Under the pieces are notes generated by a model, which was not told the DNA's origin, searched no databases, and worked only from the letters and a program-made list of their open reading frames with translations. Of a stretch of DNA of 64,000 nucleotides, positions 19,492 to 29,130 are shown one piece after another. How positions within the stretch are numbered: position 1 is the stretch's first letter; each line of letters starts with the position of its first letter. Origin of the DNA: Leishmania infantum JPCM5 (taxonomy: Eukaryota > Euglenozoa > Kinetoplastea > Trypanosomatida > Trypanosomatidae); contig NC_009397.2 of NCBI RefSeq assembly GCF_000002875.2, positions 436,501 through 500,500 on the forward strand, given 5' to 3'. Made by a program: the position numbers and the translations under genes.

Positions 19492-22005
19492 TTACTCATC
19501 TGTCAGAAGCTGGGAGATGAGCTTGTGCACCAGGCGCTCCTTGTTTCGACTCTTGCGGTCCAGCTGCTCACGGGGTACGGCCTCTAGCGCCTCCAGCACG
19601 GTCGACAGCTCGCGCTTCACAATATCGTAGATGGCAGCTTGCTGCGAATCCTTCTGCGCTTGCAGCCGGATCGTGCGTAGCCAGTCGTCCCACTCCACGT
19701 AGAAGTCGGACAACAGCTGCAGACGCAGGGGTACCGCACCGGCCTGCAGCGGCATCTCGAAGGTAAGCTGCAGACAGAGACTCAGGAAGAGCGGCAGCGT
19801 CAGTGTCTTGGGCGAGGTGAGCACCGCCTGTTGCTCCCGGCACACCTCGTTCTCTAAGAACGCCAACAGAATGCTGATGTCGTTGGAGGCGAGGATAGTG
19901 GTGAAAGCGCCCTTCCAGTCATCCTCCTTGGCCTGCTCCACTGCACGCGCCACGATCGCGTCCGGGCTCGGCGGCGCCGCCGCTTCCTCGGCAACCTTGC
20001 TGGACAGTTGGCACTGTGAGAGCGCCACCTTCACCTCCGCCACCTCCTCCTTCATGGAGCGCAGCGCCGAGCTCAGCTTATGGCGGAAGGCCTCAGCCTG
20101 GGCGAGGCACGTCGCGGTCTGCGCCGACGAGGCTTCCACCGTCGTGCGGTTCAGCTCCTGGTACCGCTTCGTTGCGGCACCGATGCGCGTGATACTTGCG
20201 TTGACCACACGGCGGTACTCCTGCACCGACTGCAGTGTGTTGAAGTCTCCCGTGGCGTTGGTAGGAATCTCTAATTTGCCTGCCTCGTTGGCCGCCCGTT
20301 CCACGGAGAGGCGGAGCTGCTTGCTGAGGAGCGCCTTCAGCGCTGCCGAGGCCGCGGCCGCGCTACCACCCTGCACCTCCTGCACAAAGTTGCGGATACT
20401 CAGCACAAGCTCGCGCTCCCCGGCCGTTAGCACGCCGTACTCGCTATCAGCAGACCCGGCGGCGTCTGCAGCAACAGGTGCCGCAGCCGGCTTCATGCTT
20501 GCCGGAGACGCTGCAGTAGAGGTGATCTTCTCGAGGCGCGCGCGGTTGCGGATGGCGAAGGTGCGACCGCTGTTTTGCGCCTCGGTGCGGTAGCGCGAGT
20601 CCTGCAACAGCCGCATCGTGTCTGAGGCGCTTCTCTGCATGCTTACAAGGTCGGCATCAATCACCTTGACCTGCTCGCAGAACTTCTGCGCCTGCGACCG
20701 CACGATGGAGGCGACGGCCGTTTCCGACATGCTGCTTGTCTTAATCTCACCAGCAAGCGAGGACGAGACGGCGGTGATCGGCGTTATCGCCGCACCGGCG
20801 GCACCCGCGCCGGCCGGCACACCCGTCGCGTCACGACCAGCACCGGTACCGCCAGCCGCGAGGGACGGAAACCAGTTTGCCACAGAGTCGCCCCTCGCTA
20901 CGGCCAAGTTCGACGCACCGGCGAGGCGGCTGGAGTTAGGCATCGACTGAACAAAACCGGTCTCTGTCCGAATTGTGATGAAGAGCTCGTAGCTGACGGA
21001 CTTGCTCTGCGCGCTCTCCGTAACCTTGCCAACGGACGTCGTCGAGCACAGCGCCGGCCCTGCCATGCGCCAGGACGTCACCCTGTACGCCTTGAAAAGG
21101 GTGTGGTGGGTTTCGATCACCACCGCATACGGCCTCGTGCGAGAGCAGAGCGTGATGTACTCCTCGTCAGCGGTGACACTGATGTCGTACTCCTCCTTCG
21201 GCTCATCCTTGTAGGAGAGGCTCAGCTGCTGCTTGAGCGCGAACTTCTGGGTGTCGCTCTGGTAGGCCCAGAAACGAATCTCGCGGTTGCCCTGCGCCGC
21301 CGTCACGATGAGCAGCTCCTTGCCCGACTCCTCAGAGAAAGCATGGTGCTGGAAAAAGCAGGCAAAGGTCGGCACAGTGTCCTCATGCGGCTCCCAGACA
21401 CGGCCCAGCACGCTCTTGCGGGTGCGAGTCGAGATGAGGTCGAGATGCGTCGACTTCGCCGGCACGAGCAGCAGCTGGGCTGCTTGATGGTAGTCGATAA
21501 CGGGGTACTTGACCGTCGTCTTTGGGGTGAGGGGGATCTTGCTCTTGACGATGCCAGTAGACTCCTCCACCTCCATCACGTCCTGCTGACCGAGCACGTA
21601 GAGCCGCTGCGACTCGCCGGCAGTCGAGGCGTAGCCCTCCTCATCCAGTCTTGACTCCACCAACGAGACGGAGATGTCGCCGTTCGCCTGCGTGGTGGGG
21701 CAGATGATGGCCAAGTCTCTCCCGCCCACGGCGTAGAAGAGGGTGGGGTGACCGGTAATCCTCTCTGTCGATACTAGGTTTGCGACTGCGGCTGCCTTGA
21801 TGGTCGTGTCATTGTGCTTGCCGTGGCGGTTCAGCACACGCAGCATGTTGGTTTGCTTCACGTTCATGCAAAGCAGACGTCGGTGACTCGCCAGCAGCGG
21901 TCTTGTGCCAACGGTGAAGTTGGCAGACGACGTTTTGCTGAGGATGACATCGGACTTGCATGGCAGAATGTCCGCATCGCTCGTCACGTGGTTCACGCAG
22001 TCCAT
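19492..22005 (-). CDS. EDC4/Ge-1-like mRNA decapping scaffold
   Basis: 837 residues from the ATG at 22005. The first 330 or so residues look like a beta-propeller of the Ge-1 type, with diverged WD-like blades (for example ELLIVTAAQGNREIRFW). A Ser/Ala/Gly-rich linker and a helical section follow. The last 150 residues (about 685-837) resemble the all-helical EDC4 C-terminal domain: WKGAFTTILASNDISILLAFLE, then a PLFLSLCLQL helix. EDC4 proteins hold decapping enzymes in P-bodies. Trypanosomatids decap with an ApaH-like phosphatase (ALPH1) rather than DCP2, so if this assignment holds, its partner is probably ALPH1 together with the exonuclease XRNA. A strong trans-splice acceptor lies about 25 bases upstream of the start, which supports this ATG. 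Confidence 0.65.
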   Translation of the reverse strand: MDCVNHVTSDADILPCKSDVILSKTSSANFTVGTRPLLASHRRLLCMNVKQTNMLRVLNRHGKHNDTTIKAAAVANLVSTERITGHPTLFYAVGGRDLAIICPTTQANGDISVSLVESRLDEEGYASTAGESQRLYVLGQQDVMEVEESTGIVKSKIPLTPKTTVKYPVIDYHQAAQLLLVPAKSTHLDLISTRTRKSVLGRVWEPHEDTVPTFACFFQHHAFSEESGKELLIVTAAQGNREIRFWAYQSDTQKFALKQQLSLSYKDEPKEEYDISVTADEEYITLCSRTRPYAVVIETHHTLFKAYRVTSWRMAGPALCSTTSVGKVTESAQSKSVSYELFITIRTETGFVQSMPNSSRLAGASNLAVARGDSVANWFPSLAAGGTGAGRDATGVPAGAGAAGAAITPITAVSSSLAGEIKTSSMSETAVASIVRSQAQKFCEQVKVIDADLVSMQRSASDTMRLLQDSRYRTEAQNSGRTFAIRNRARLEKITSTAASPASMKPAAAPVAADAAGSADSEYGVLTAGERELVLSIRNFVQEVQGGSAAAASAALKALLSKQLRLSVERAANEAGKLEIPTNATGDFNTLQSVQEYRRVVNASITRIGAATKRYQELNRTTVEASSAQTATCLAQAEAFRHKLSSALRSMKEEVAEVKVALSQCQLSSKVAEEAAAPPSPDAIVARAVEQAKEDDWKGAFTTILASNDISILLAFLENEVCREQQAVLTSPKTLTLPLFLSLCLQLTFEMPLQAGAVPLRLQLLSDFYVEWDDWLRTIRLQAQKDSQQAAIYDIVKRELSTVLEALEAVPREQLDRKSRNKERLVHKLISQLLTDE

Positions 22006-22029
22006 GGCTCCACGCTAAGCTCCGCGTGT

Positions 22030-22060
22030 CTGCGGGGGGGGGATGGGGGGAGAGAGAGGG
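22030..22060 (-). promoter_or_regulatory. Probable trans-splice acceptor for the EDC4-like gene
   Basis: Read on the minus strand, a tract made almost only of C and T ends in GCAG, with the AG at 22030-22031, about 25 bases before the ATG. This is the strongest polypyrimidine-AG arrangement that I noticed next to a start codon in the window. It is where the spliced leader would be joined. Confidence 0.65.
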
Positions 22061-23066
22061 TGTGTACAAAAATAATAATAATAAAGCGAGAAAAAAGGGG
22101 GGAAGGGCCGAAATTTTTTTGTCTATCGAAGACAGAGAGAGAAGGGCACTCTACCCGCCACCGAAATAACAGCGCCTGCGCTGAATGGGGAGGAGAGAGG
22201 GGGGACGGGGGCGGGGGCGTTTCTTCGGAGATGGCTTTCCTTTGGCAGGAATGGCGCGATGTGGAGATAGCGGCGCCGCAATGGCCGTTGCCGCTCGACG
22301 AATGCAGCGACAAACAAAAAAAAGCGAAGAATCCGTCCCGGAACGGTGGTATATAGAGAGAACTTCTCCACTTCCCTTGCAGGAGCACCAGATCCACTGA
22401 AAAGGCGGAGGAGGAGTGCGGCGAGGCGCGGCGCGGCGCGAGAGAGGGAGGAGGAGGGGGAGGGGGAGGGGCTAATGCACAGTGAGAACGAGAAAGACGA
22501 AAGGGAGAGGAGGGGGTAGTCTGACCCTTATCCCTTTTTTTTCCGAAAGGGCGTCTGCAGAAAGGAACGATGAACCCTGCCGTACACACGCCAATCCACC
22601 ACAACTCGCACGAATGAAAAGAGCGCACCGAAGAGGAAAACCCGAAAAAGGAAAAAAGAAAACTAACTCGCTAAACGGAAGCTGTCGGCACGTTAGTGAC
22701 GTACACATGCACACCGAAACTGTGTGGGGGGGGGGAGGAAGGATGGAAACAACAACTACAACGGCAAACGAGGAAGCGCAACGTGCAGACTTGCATGCTA
22801 AGAGAACGAGAGAGACCGGCGTGAAGGCGAGACAGGGAGAGAGAGGGAGGGGAGGTGCAGCACTGGTAAAGAGCGGGGAGAGACGCAGAGAGAGAAAGGC
22901 GTCATTTCTGCCGTCTGCCCGCCCGCTGAAGTCAGCGGAAAGCAGAACGCGTGTACGTCAAGAGTGTGGGTGATCTAGGCAACCGAGGGAAAGAGAGAGG
23001 ACACATTAAAACGTGTGCAGGCGCACAAAGCCAAACAGGCGCGCGGTCCTATGTTTCTTTTTTTTT

Positions 23067-23580
23067 CAACGCGTGCGCATTCGTTTTCGGCCATACAGCA
23101 CCGGCCACACGCCACACTGCACCCCCGCCCCACACATCCGCGCCGTGCGCAGAGGCAGCAGCAGACACACGCCAGCACAGCAGTGCGCCGACTCAGTCAG
23201 CTGAGCACGGCCGCCGCCTCACACTCTACGCAGACCCTCTCTGCCGGTCGCCACCTGCTGCGTCCCTCGGGGGTGTCCCAGGTCCCCACCCACCCACCCC
23301 ACACACACACACCAGTAGGCAGTGAGCGTCGGGCGGGATGCGTTCGAGTCACGCGGAGGCTTCGCCCATCACATGGATGGCGCAAGCGTGTGCGCTGTCG
23401 CAGGTCGCTCTGGCCTCTCTGCGTCGTGGGCACGGGAACCCCCGCCACCACCCGAAGTGGTTCGGCATGGGCAGGGCTGGAAAAAAAACGAGGAGGGGGA
23501 GGGCTGCTTTGGCTTCCCACCCACACCCACACACACAGAATGGGAGGTGTGCGTGTGCAGTGGAGCCTGCGATACCACGC
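23067..23580 (-). mobile_element. SIDER-like interspersed repeat, copy 1
   Basis: About 514 bases that match, as the reverse complement, the repeats at 44867-45379 and 48785-49267 at near identity over most of their length. It has no coding capacity. Size, position between genes and copy behaviour fit Leishmania SIDER elements, short relics of ingi/L1Tc-type retrotransposons that often lie in 3' untranslated regions and can affect mRNA stability. The family name is from memory of such sequences, not from a database search. The strand given is relative to copies 2 and 3. In the minus-strand transcript it would lie in the 3' untranslated region of the RPC5-like gene. Confidence 0.75.
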
Positions 23581-24271
23581 ACTGATGTGTCCCCCTCCCC
23601 GTCAACACGGGCGCTGCCTAATGTGGGCCTTCGGCAGTTGATATCGCGTCTTCTGCTGCGTTCAACCGCAGCCACGCATCCCCGTTCTTTCTTTCGTTTT
23701 TGCTTTTTTGGTTATCTGAGCGCTGCCCTCGGATTCTCTGGTGCGTTGATGCGAAGCTCAGCGTCGCCAAACGCCCCCACCGCTTTTCTAAGAGCGTGGG
23801 TGGAGGGTGCGTGCGTGTGTGTGTGCTTTACAGATCTTCTTCCACTCTCGTTACTCGTTGTGCACCCCGTCGTGTGTGAAAACGAAAGGAGAAGGTGGGG
23901 AAAGGCAGGCACGCACTCAGCCCCTTCCCAACGGAAGAGGCAAATGTGCACGTCTATCTCGCACGTGTTGTTGTTTTTTTAGGATGTTCCGCCTGCCCCC
24001 CCCCTGTCCCGCCTTTCTTCTCGGTTTTCTCTGCCTTGCTGGCCACCTAGGAAGTGATTGACCGAATGGACATGAATGGGTGCTTGGCCGTCGCATCGCC
24101 TCGGTAGCGAAGACCAAAATCCGTGTGGTATAAAGATGCGGCCAGAGGAAGAAGGGACCGAAGAGCAAGTGCAGCAGTGCGCACAGAGAGAAAAAAAGAG
24201 GGCGGCGTGCTTTCCCCCTTTTTTCGGCGCTCTTCGTGCCTCCTTCACGATCACGTTTTTTCGTCGCTTCG

Positions 24272-26365
24272 CTACTCATTCATCAAATTGCCGCCCTTGA
24301 TGTGCCAGAGTCGGCCGCCTGCCTTGAACTCCGCCACCTCGGCCACAACGCGCTGCACCACAGCCTCCAATGTGCCGGATGCACCACCAGTGCGACCGCG
24401 CAGTGCGGCAGATTCCGGCGGAGACGTCAAGCCACGCGCTCGCACCACCTCCTCCAGCCGCTTCATGAGCGCCGCCATCTCAAACTGGCGCAGCTCCAGC
24501 ACCACGTAGAGAATGGCCGGCCGGTAGTAGTCCACAATGGGCTCCCCGGCGGACTTAAGGATCCACGTGGCATCCGTGAACTTGTCGAGACACTGCTGCA
24601 GCGCCGTGCTTAGCATCGCCTTAGTCGCATGTGGGTAGCGTGCTTCCTGTGCCTTGATCACGAGGTCTTTCACCCGCTGCTTGTTAATGACGCCGTGTTC
24701 CGCAAACAGCTCGCGGATGTAATGCCGAATCGGCGCAATATCAGCGTCCTTGAAGCCCAAATCGGCACCCGAGGCGGGGGAGCTAAAAGGTGAAGCAGAT
24801 GCGGCCACGCCACTTCCAGAGTGGCCGCTCGTCATGGAACTCACTGGGGAGGCGATGGACTGCGCTGTGTTTGCACCGCCATACGGGAGTGTCGCAGATG
24901 CCGCTGTGCCAGTCGTCGGTGGTGTGCCGCGCGGACGGAGGCACAGCTGCGGCACAGGTCTCCCTGCGTTGATGTAAGGGATGTGTGCCATTACCTGTGC
25001 GCAACGGCGACGCCACGCCTCGTGTTGGCTGGATTCTTCAGCCGCAAAATTAGCTTTGAAATCACATAGATTCGCCTCTCGCGCGGCGCGATCTTCGGGG
25101 ACGTACTTGAGTCGCCAGCGCCGCTTGGATGGATCGGGCTCTTCTGTGTTCAGCACCGCCACTGTTGCGAGGATTTCCTTGATCGAGCGCCGTGCGGCGG
25201 ATGTCGTGATCAAGGCATTAAAGTCTGCCCGCGCCACGCTGCCATCCTCGCTTTGGTAAAAACGAGCCAAAATCACCTCGCGCAGCGCCGCCACTGATCC
25301 GCGGAACTGATCACAGTACCGACTAACCCACACACCATGCAGCCAAACGGCACACGACTTCAGCGCCTCCAACAGCTGTGCCTCCGGCACAGTCGACATC
25401 GTCTTCACCACCTCATTCGACGTGTAGGGCACCACGATGCTCTGAAGTAGCCGGAGCGTGAGAATGTGGCAGCGCTGAAGCAGTTGACTGGTCTGCTCAG
25501 CGACAGATTTGCGGTTGGCAAAGCGGTGAATAATCATCGACGGGTGCGCCTCGTCGCCACCGGAAATACCTCCAGATTGAAGAATTTCAGGAGGAAAGAG
25601 GCTGTTTTCCACTTTGGCCGGCTCCGACGCCGCGTTTGGACTGCCAATAATTCCTTCGAGAGTCGGCGAGCGCAGCCGAGACCGCATTGCCGAGCTCTCC
25701 ACAGAATCATCACGGAAGAACTGTATCTCTTGCGCGGTGTCCGCTTCCTCGTTCAAGACACGGCTGCGCTGGCGTCGCAGCTCACGCTGGATGCGATCTG
25801 CCGCCGTAAACCCAGGCATTGCCGTGGAGTTGGACTGGCTGCAAAACGCTTCGGCCACGCGGACGGCACCGGTGGATGACTCTGGAATGCTCAGCGCCGG
25901 AGTGAACTGCTGAATCGTCGAAACCGGGGTGAGGTGAATCCCCTCGGGGGTGATGTAGCCAAGCACGTAATTCGACTGCGGCAAAAAGGGTTGCGACTGC
26001 AACGTGTAGTTGAAGGTGTGGTGTCGCTGAAGCTCCATCTGGCCCAGCATATCCGCTGCGGACTCCGGCAATGGTCGGAATGAAGGGGAGCCAAATGTGT
26101 CCAGAGAACACTTCATTGTGAGGCGCGAGCCTGGTTGGAGTACCGACGAACCCTTTCCGTGTGCCAGCAGGGCCTCACCTTCTTCAGCTACCGTTCCGCT
26201 TGTACTGAACAGCTTTATTTCTGTCGCCTCGTATGGCCGCTGCCTACGACGCAGGGGGTACTGAAAAATGTGAGCCTGATTTACAAGCGCCGGCGAAGCG
26301 TAAACGTTGAATGACGCTACAACCTCGTCATCCTCGATATCAGCAGGACAGGCGCCAAAGTTCAT
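24272..26365 (-). CDS. RNA polymerase III subunit RPC5/RPC37-like
   Basis: 697 residues from the ATG at 26365. The N-terminus has the RPC5/RPC37 (Sin-like) signature: DDEVVASFNVY followed by an IFQYPLR block and a Lys-containing strand. This region normally pairs with RPC53/RPC4 in a dimer that helps Pol III start and terminate. The middle is poorly conserved. Residues about 545-697 look like two winged helices (PIRHYIRELFAEHGVINKQR, then a second helix set ending in GRLWHIKGG), as in the long animal RPC5 C-terminus, which yeast RPC37 lacks. The frame runs 66 codons further upstream, but that stretch is poorly structured and the signature starts just after M67 of that frame. The role would be tRNA, 5S and small RNA synthesis in the nucleus. 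Confidence 0.7.
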   Translation of the reverse strand: MNFGACPADIEDDEVVASFNVYASPALVNQAHIFQYPLRRRQRPYEATEIKLFSTSGTVAEEGEALLAHGKGSSVLQPGSRLTMKCSLDTFGSPSFRPLPESAADMLGQMELQRHHTFNYTLQSQPFLPQSNYVLGYITPEGIHLTPVSTIQQFTPALSIPESSTGAVRVAEAFCSQSNSTAMPGFTAADRIQRELRRQRSRVLNEEADTAQEIQFFRDDSVESSAMRSRLRSPTLEGIIGSPNAASEPAKVENSLFPPEILQSGGISGGDEAHPSMIIHRFANRKSVAEQTSQLLQRCHILTLRLLQSIVVPYTSNEVVKTMSTVPEAQLLEALKSCAVWLHGVWVSRYCDQFRGSVAALREVILARFYQSEDGSVARADFNALITTSAARRSIKEILATVAVLNTEEPDPSKRRWRLKYVPEDRAAREANLCDFKANFAAEESSQHEAWRRRCAQVMAHIPYINAGRPVPQLCLRPRGTPPTTGTAASATLPYGGANTAQSIASPVSSMTSGHSGSGVAASASPFSSPASGADLGFKDADIAPIRHYIRELFAEHGVINKQRVKDLVIKAQEARYPHATKAMLSTALQQCLDKFTDATWILKSAGEPIVDYYRPAILYVVLELRQFEMAALMKRLEEVVRARGLTSPPESAALRGRTGGASGTLEAVVQRVVAEVAEFKAGGRLWHIKGGNLMNE

Positions 26366-27360
26366 TGCATTTATAACTCCTTTTTTTCTGCGGGGTGTCA
26401 ACAACAAAACCTTCGAGCTTCCGCGCGGGACGGTTGGGAAGAGAAGAAGCGCCCATTCTTTTTCTTTTCTTTCGTGAAAATTTTCAGTGAGCATAAATTG
26501 AAAAATGCGACAAGTGCAGACCGAAAAAAAAAGCGTGAAGTCAAGTGGACATGAAAAAGCCAAGAGAGTGCTCTAGGTGAGAGAGTAAGCGAGCATAGAA
26601 AGCTCTTTCTTCCTCTTTGACTTGTCCAATCGCCGGCACCTCGTCCGGTGCCAAGTCGAGCACATGGCGATAAGCGAAAAGCAGCAAGTCCCCATTCTTC
26701 CCAGAACAGAAAGAGAGAGTCTCTCGAACTTCCAAGCATGTTCCCTCTTTTTATTGCTTTGCATGTTTTCGTTTCTGCTCAAAATCAGTCGCATAAAAAT
26801 CATTCTCCATTATTACGAAAGACCGAGCCACGGCGACGCTTCCTTTTTCTGGTCTTGCGTAGCCACTATCTCAGGAATATATATATATATATGCTGTGGC
26901 TTCCGCTAGACAAAACAGAGGTACTGTACTGGCCACTTCCAGTAAACAGCTGGATTCTTCAGCACATTGAATCTGCATCTTTGGTGCCTATTACCTCAGT
27001 AATTTCGACCAACATGAAGAATCAAAGCTTGAACCAGGCAGGGCAAGGGCCAAGTCCCTCGCGCGTACACGTGGATGTAGAAAATGTGATGTGCCTTCAA
27101 AAAAAAAAAAAGGTACACGGAGACAGGGACCAAAAAGCTCTTCGATTCGAATCTAGCTAAAACTTCGATTTCTATGTTTTTCCATTTGCGGAGGGCCCCC
27201 GAAACATTTTCAGAACAGCTCCGAAAAAGGAGAAACAGAGGGAATCAGTAGGAGCATCGCAAGTAGCTCCTTCAAAGATGCAAATCAATCGTAGTTTCCT
27301 CCCCAGAGCCGCCACCGCGCAGGCATACCCGAATGGCAAGCCCCTCTTCGCTTTCTCAGC
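26366..27360. other. 1-kb AT-richer intergenic spacer
   Basis: No gene seen. It is noticeably AT-richer than most other spacers and includes an AT dinucleotide run at about 26877-26891 and a 12-base A run near 27100. It belongs to an AT-richer island that also covers the nonaspanin gene. Confidence 0.5.
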
Positions 27361-29130
27361 TCAGTCATTCTTCGCTTGCGCATAAATCGCCTTCACAAAG
27401 TAAGAGGCAGCGAAATAGCTCACCGTTCCACCGATGAGAGCTAAAAACAACATAATCACAAAGCAATACGAGTAGTACAGCACAAGCATGAACGGTCCAT
27501 GCATCGAGGTCTTGAAAAGATAAAAGAAGACCGCATAGGCAAAAGTGTAAGCTGCGCAGGATGCCCCGAAGCCGATGGACATCCATTTCCAGTAATGGTT
27601 CTCTGTCGACAGCAGTACAAAAGTCGCAACAACCGACACGCACGCGGTTACGACAATGTAAAAAATTGCTGTAACGGTGAGAAATCCGTAGAAGTGAAAA
27701 GGCCTGAGTGACCAGATGGAAGTGAAAACAAAGCTGAATTCCACGAAGACAGCGATGAAAGGAAGGATGCCACTCACCAACAAGAGGTAGCGAGGTGCTA
27801 GCAATTTCCGCGGTGGCCGCGGAATGAGGCGTGGAATTTGATTGACGTGCGGGATATTTCTTCTCCGCTCCGTTCGCCGAAATACGTAGCGGCTGCATAG
27901 AACGCCGGCGAGGCACAGCGGGTATGCAACGAAGACCCACAAACACAGAACAATACTGACTCCTTTGAAGCACGGAAGTTTCGAAGACCCATATATCATT
28001 GCAACAAACCAGGTGGGGGAAAAGACCGTCGTGTAAATCACTGGCACCAAGAGGAAAGTGACATGAAATGCGCGAATCCACTTCGACGCCATGGGCGGTG
28101 CCATAAAGCCACACCCCATAAACTGATATCCGGAAACATAGCCGGCAATGCTACTAGTGAAGACATAGCCAAGCACAGAAAAGGTCACCAAGTTGTGGCT
28201 CATCGAGGTACGATGATTACTCACGACAGACAAAAAAATGGTCAAGGCTGTCAGCAGCAGAAGCTGCGTGCCGCACCCAAGGATGGCACAAAATATGCCA
28301 GTATGTCGCGGCACCCGAAATACATCCGCGTACAGGCACCTCCACCCTGACTCGTCGATGATGTCCTGCCCTTCCAAACGAAACTGCGCCTCCCTTTCTA
28401 TTTTCGCGTGCTCGCTGCGCAGCGTTCGCGAAAGAATGAGTGCGATGAGAGAAAAAAGTAGCAGCACAATCAAGCTCGTGTTGATAAGAGAGGCGAGTCG
28501 CGTTCGTGAGCTGACGTAGCGCGTTTCGAATACGGTCGAAAATCGATTGGCGTACTCCACGGTCGATGGCTCGAAAACTACCGAATATGTAAAGGTGTAA
28601 ACGGTATCGATTTCGAATTTCGCTGGTGAGCTCGTCTCAAACGTGACGTTCACAATTTCATTTCCGTTCACACCAATGTAAAATGTCTGGTGAAGGAAAA
28701 TCGAAAGTTCATTGTCACTGATTTTGTCGCCGATCGCACCCCACACTGGTAGCTCATCGATAGTGAGTTCGTAACGATAGTTGCGTTGGATTACATACGC
28801 CAAAATCTTTGCTTCGTAGACATTAAATTTGTGTTTGCACAAAACCCTATCGCTAGTGTTGTGGTTGAATCGAATATCCGTGGCTAAAGTGAAGACGCGC
28901 TCACCTGCAAGAAGCTCACCAAGAGTGAGTGACTTCTTCTCTTCCTGCAAAGCGCACCCTGGCAATAATGTGTAGTGATAGGTCTCGTATGTGTTGCCGT
29001 GCGGGTGCATTTTGCTAGCAAAGACTGTGACCTCATCACCGCCCAGGTATGTATGCTTCGATGCGCTGGCAGCGTTTATGCAGAGCATGCACACAAGCGC
29101 TGCCGAAGTCAGCAAAGAGGAAAGGCCCAT
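27361..29130 (-). CDS. TM9 superfamily nonaspanin (EMP70)
   Basis: 589 residues from the ATG at 29130, close to the usual size of about 590-660. Residues 1-23 are a signal peptide. A lumenal EMP70 domain follows (about 24-215), then nine predicted membrane spans starting near 217. The protein ends in KND, a KxD motif that in TM9 proteins binds COPI coat and keeps them in the Golgi. Nonaspanins help sort membrane proteins with glycine-rich spans and act in endosome and Golgi trafficking. Base composition is odd: this gene uses many A- and T-ending codons and is clearly AT-richer than its neighbours. It could be a region with a different mutational bias, a gene with different codon demand, or an older acquisition; the sequence alone does not decide. 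Confidence 0.93.
   Translation of the reverse strand: MGLSSLLTSAALVCMLCINAASASKHTYLGGDEVTVFASKMHPHGNTYETYHYTLLPGCALQEEKKSLTLGELLAGERVFTLATDIRFNHNTSDRVLCKHKFNVYEAKILAYVIQRNYRYELTIDELPVWGAIGDKISDNELSIFLHQTFYIGVNGNEIVNVTFETSSPAKFEIDTVYTFTYSVVFEPSTVEYANRFSTVFETRYVSSRTRLASLINTSLIVLLLFSLIALILSRTLRSEHAKIEREAQFRLEGQDIIDESGWRCLYADVFRVPRHTGIFCAILGCGTQLLLLTALTIFLSVVSNHRTSMSHNLVTFSVLGYVFTSSIAGYVSGYQFMGCGFMAPPMASKWIRAFHVTFLLVPVIYTTVFSPTWFVAMIYGSSKLPCFKGVSIVLCLWVFVAYPLCLAGVLCSRYVFRRTERRRNIPHVNQIPRLIPRPPRKLLAPRYLLLVSGILPFIAVFVEFSFVFTSIWSLRPFHFYGFLTVTAIFYIVVTACVSVVATFVLLSTENHYWKWMSIGFGASCAAYTFAYAVFFYLFKTSMHGPFMLVLYYSYCFVIMLFLALIGGTVSYFAASYFVKAIYAQAKND

Larger units (their letters stand above)
22006..24271. 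other. 2.3-kb intergenic spacer holding SIDER-like copy 1
   Basis: No protein gene seen. Next to the EDC4-like start it is purine-rich on the plus strand. The middle carries the interspersed repeat listed separately. The part from about 23600 to 24271 is T-rich low-complexity sequence and would belong to the 3' untranslated region of the RPC5-like gene. Confidence 0.55.

Noticed and set aside
23340..23365. TTCGAGTC inside SIDER-like copy 1, resembling a tRNA B box
   Set aside because: Copies 2 and 3 have CTCGAGTC instead, there is no matching A box and no cloverleaf could be drawn.
27140..27165. GATTCGAATC, B-box-like
   Set aside because: No A box or acceptor stem at the right spacing, so not a tRNA gene.
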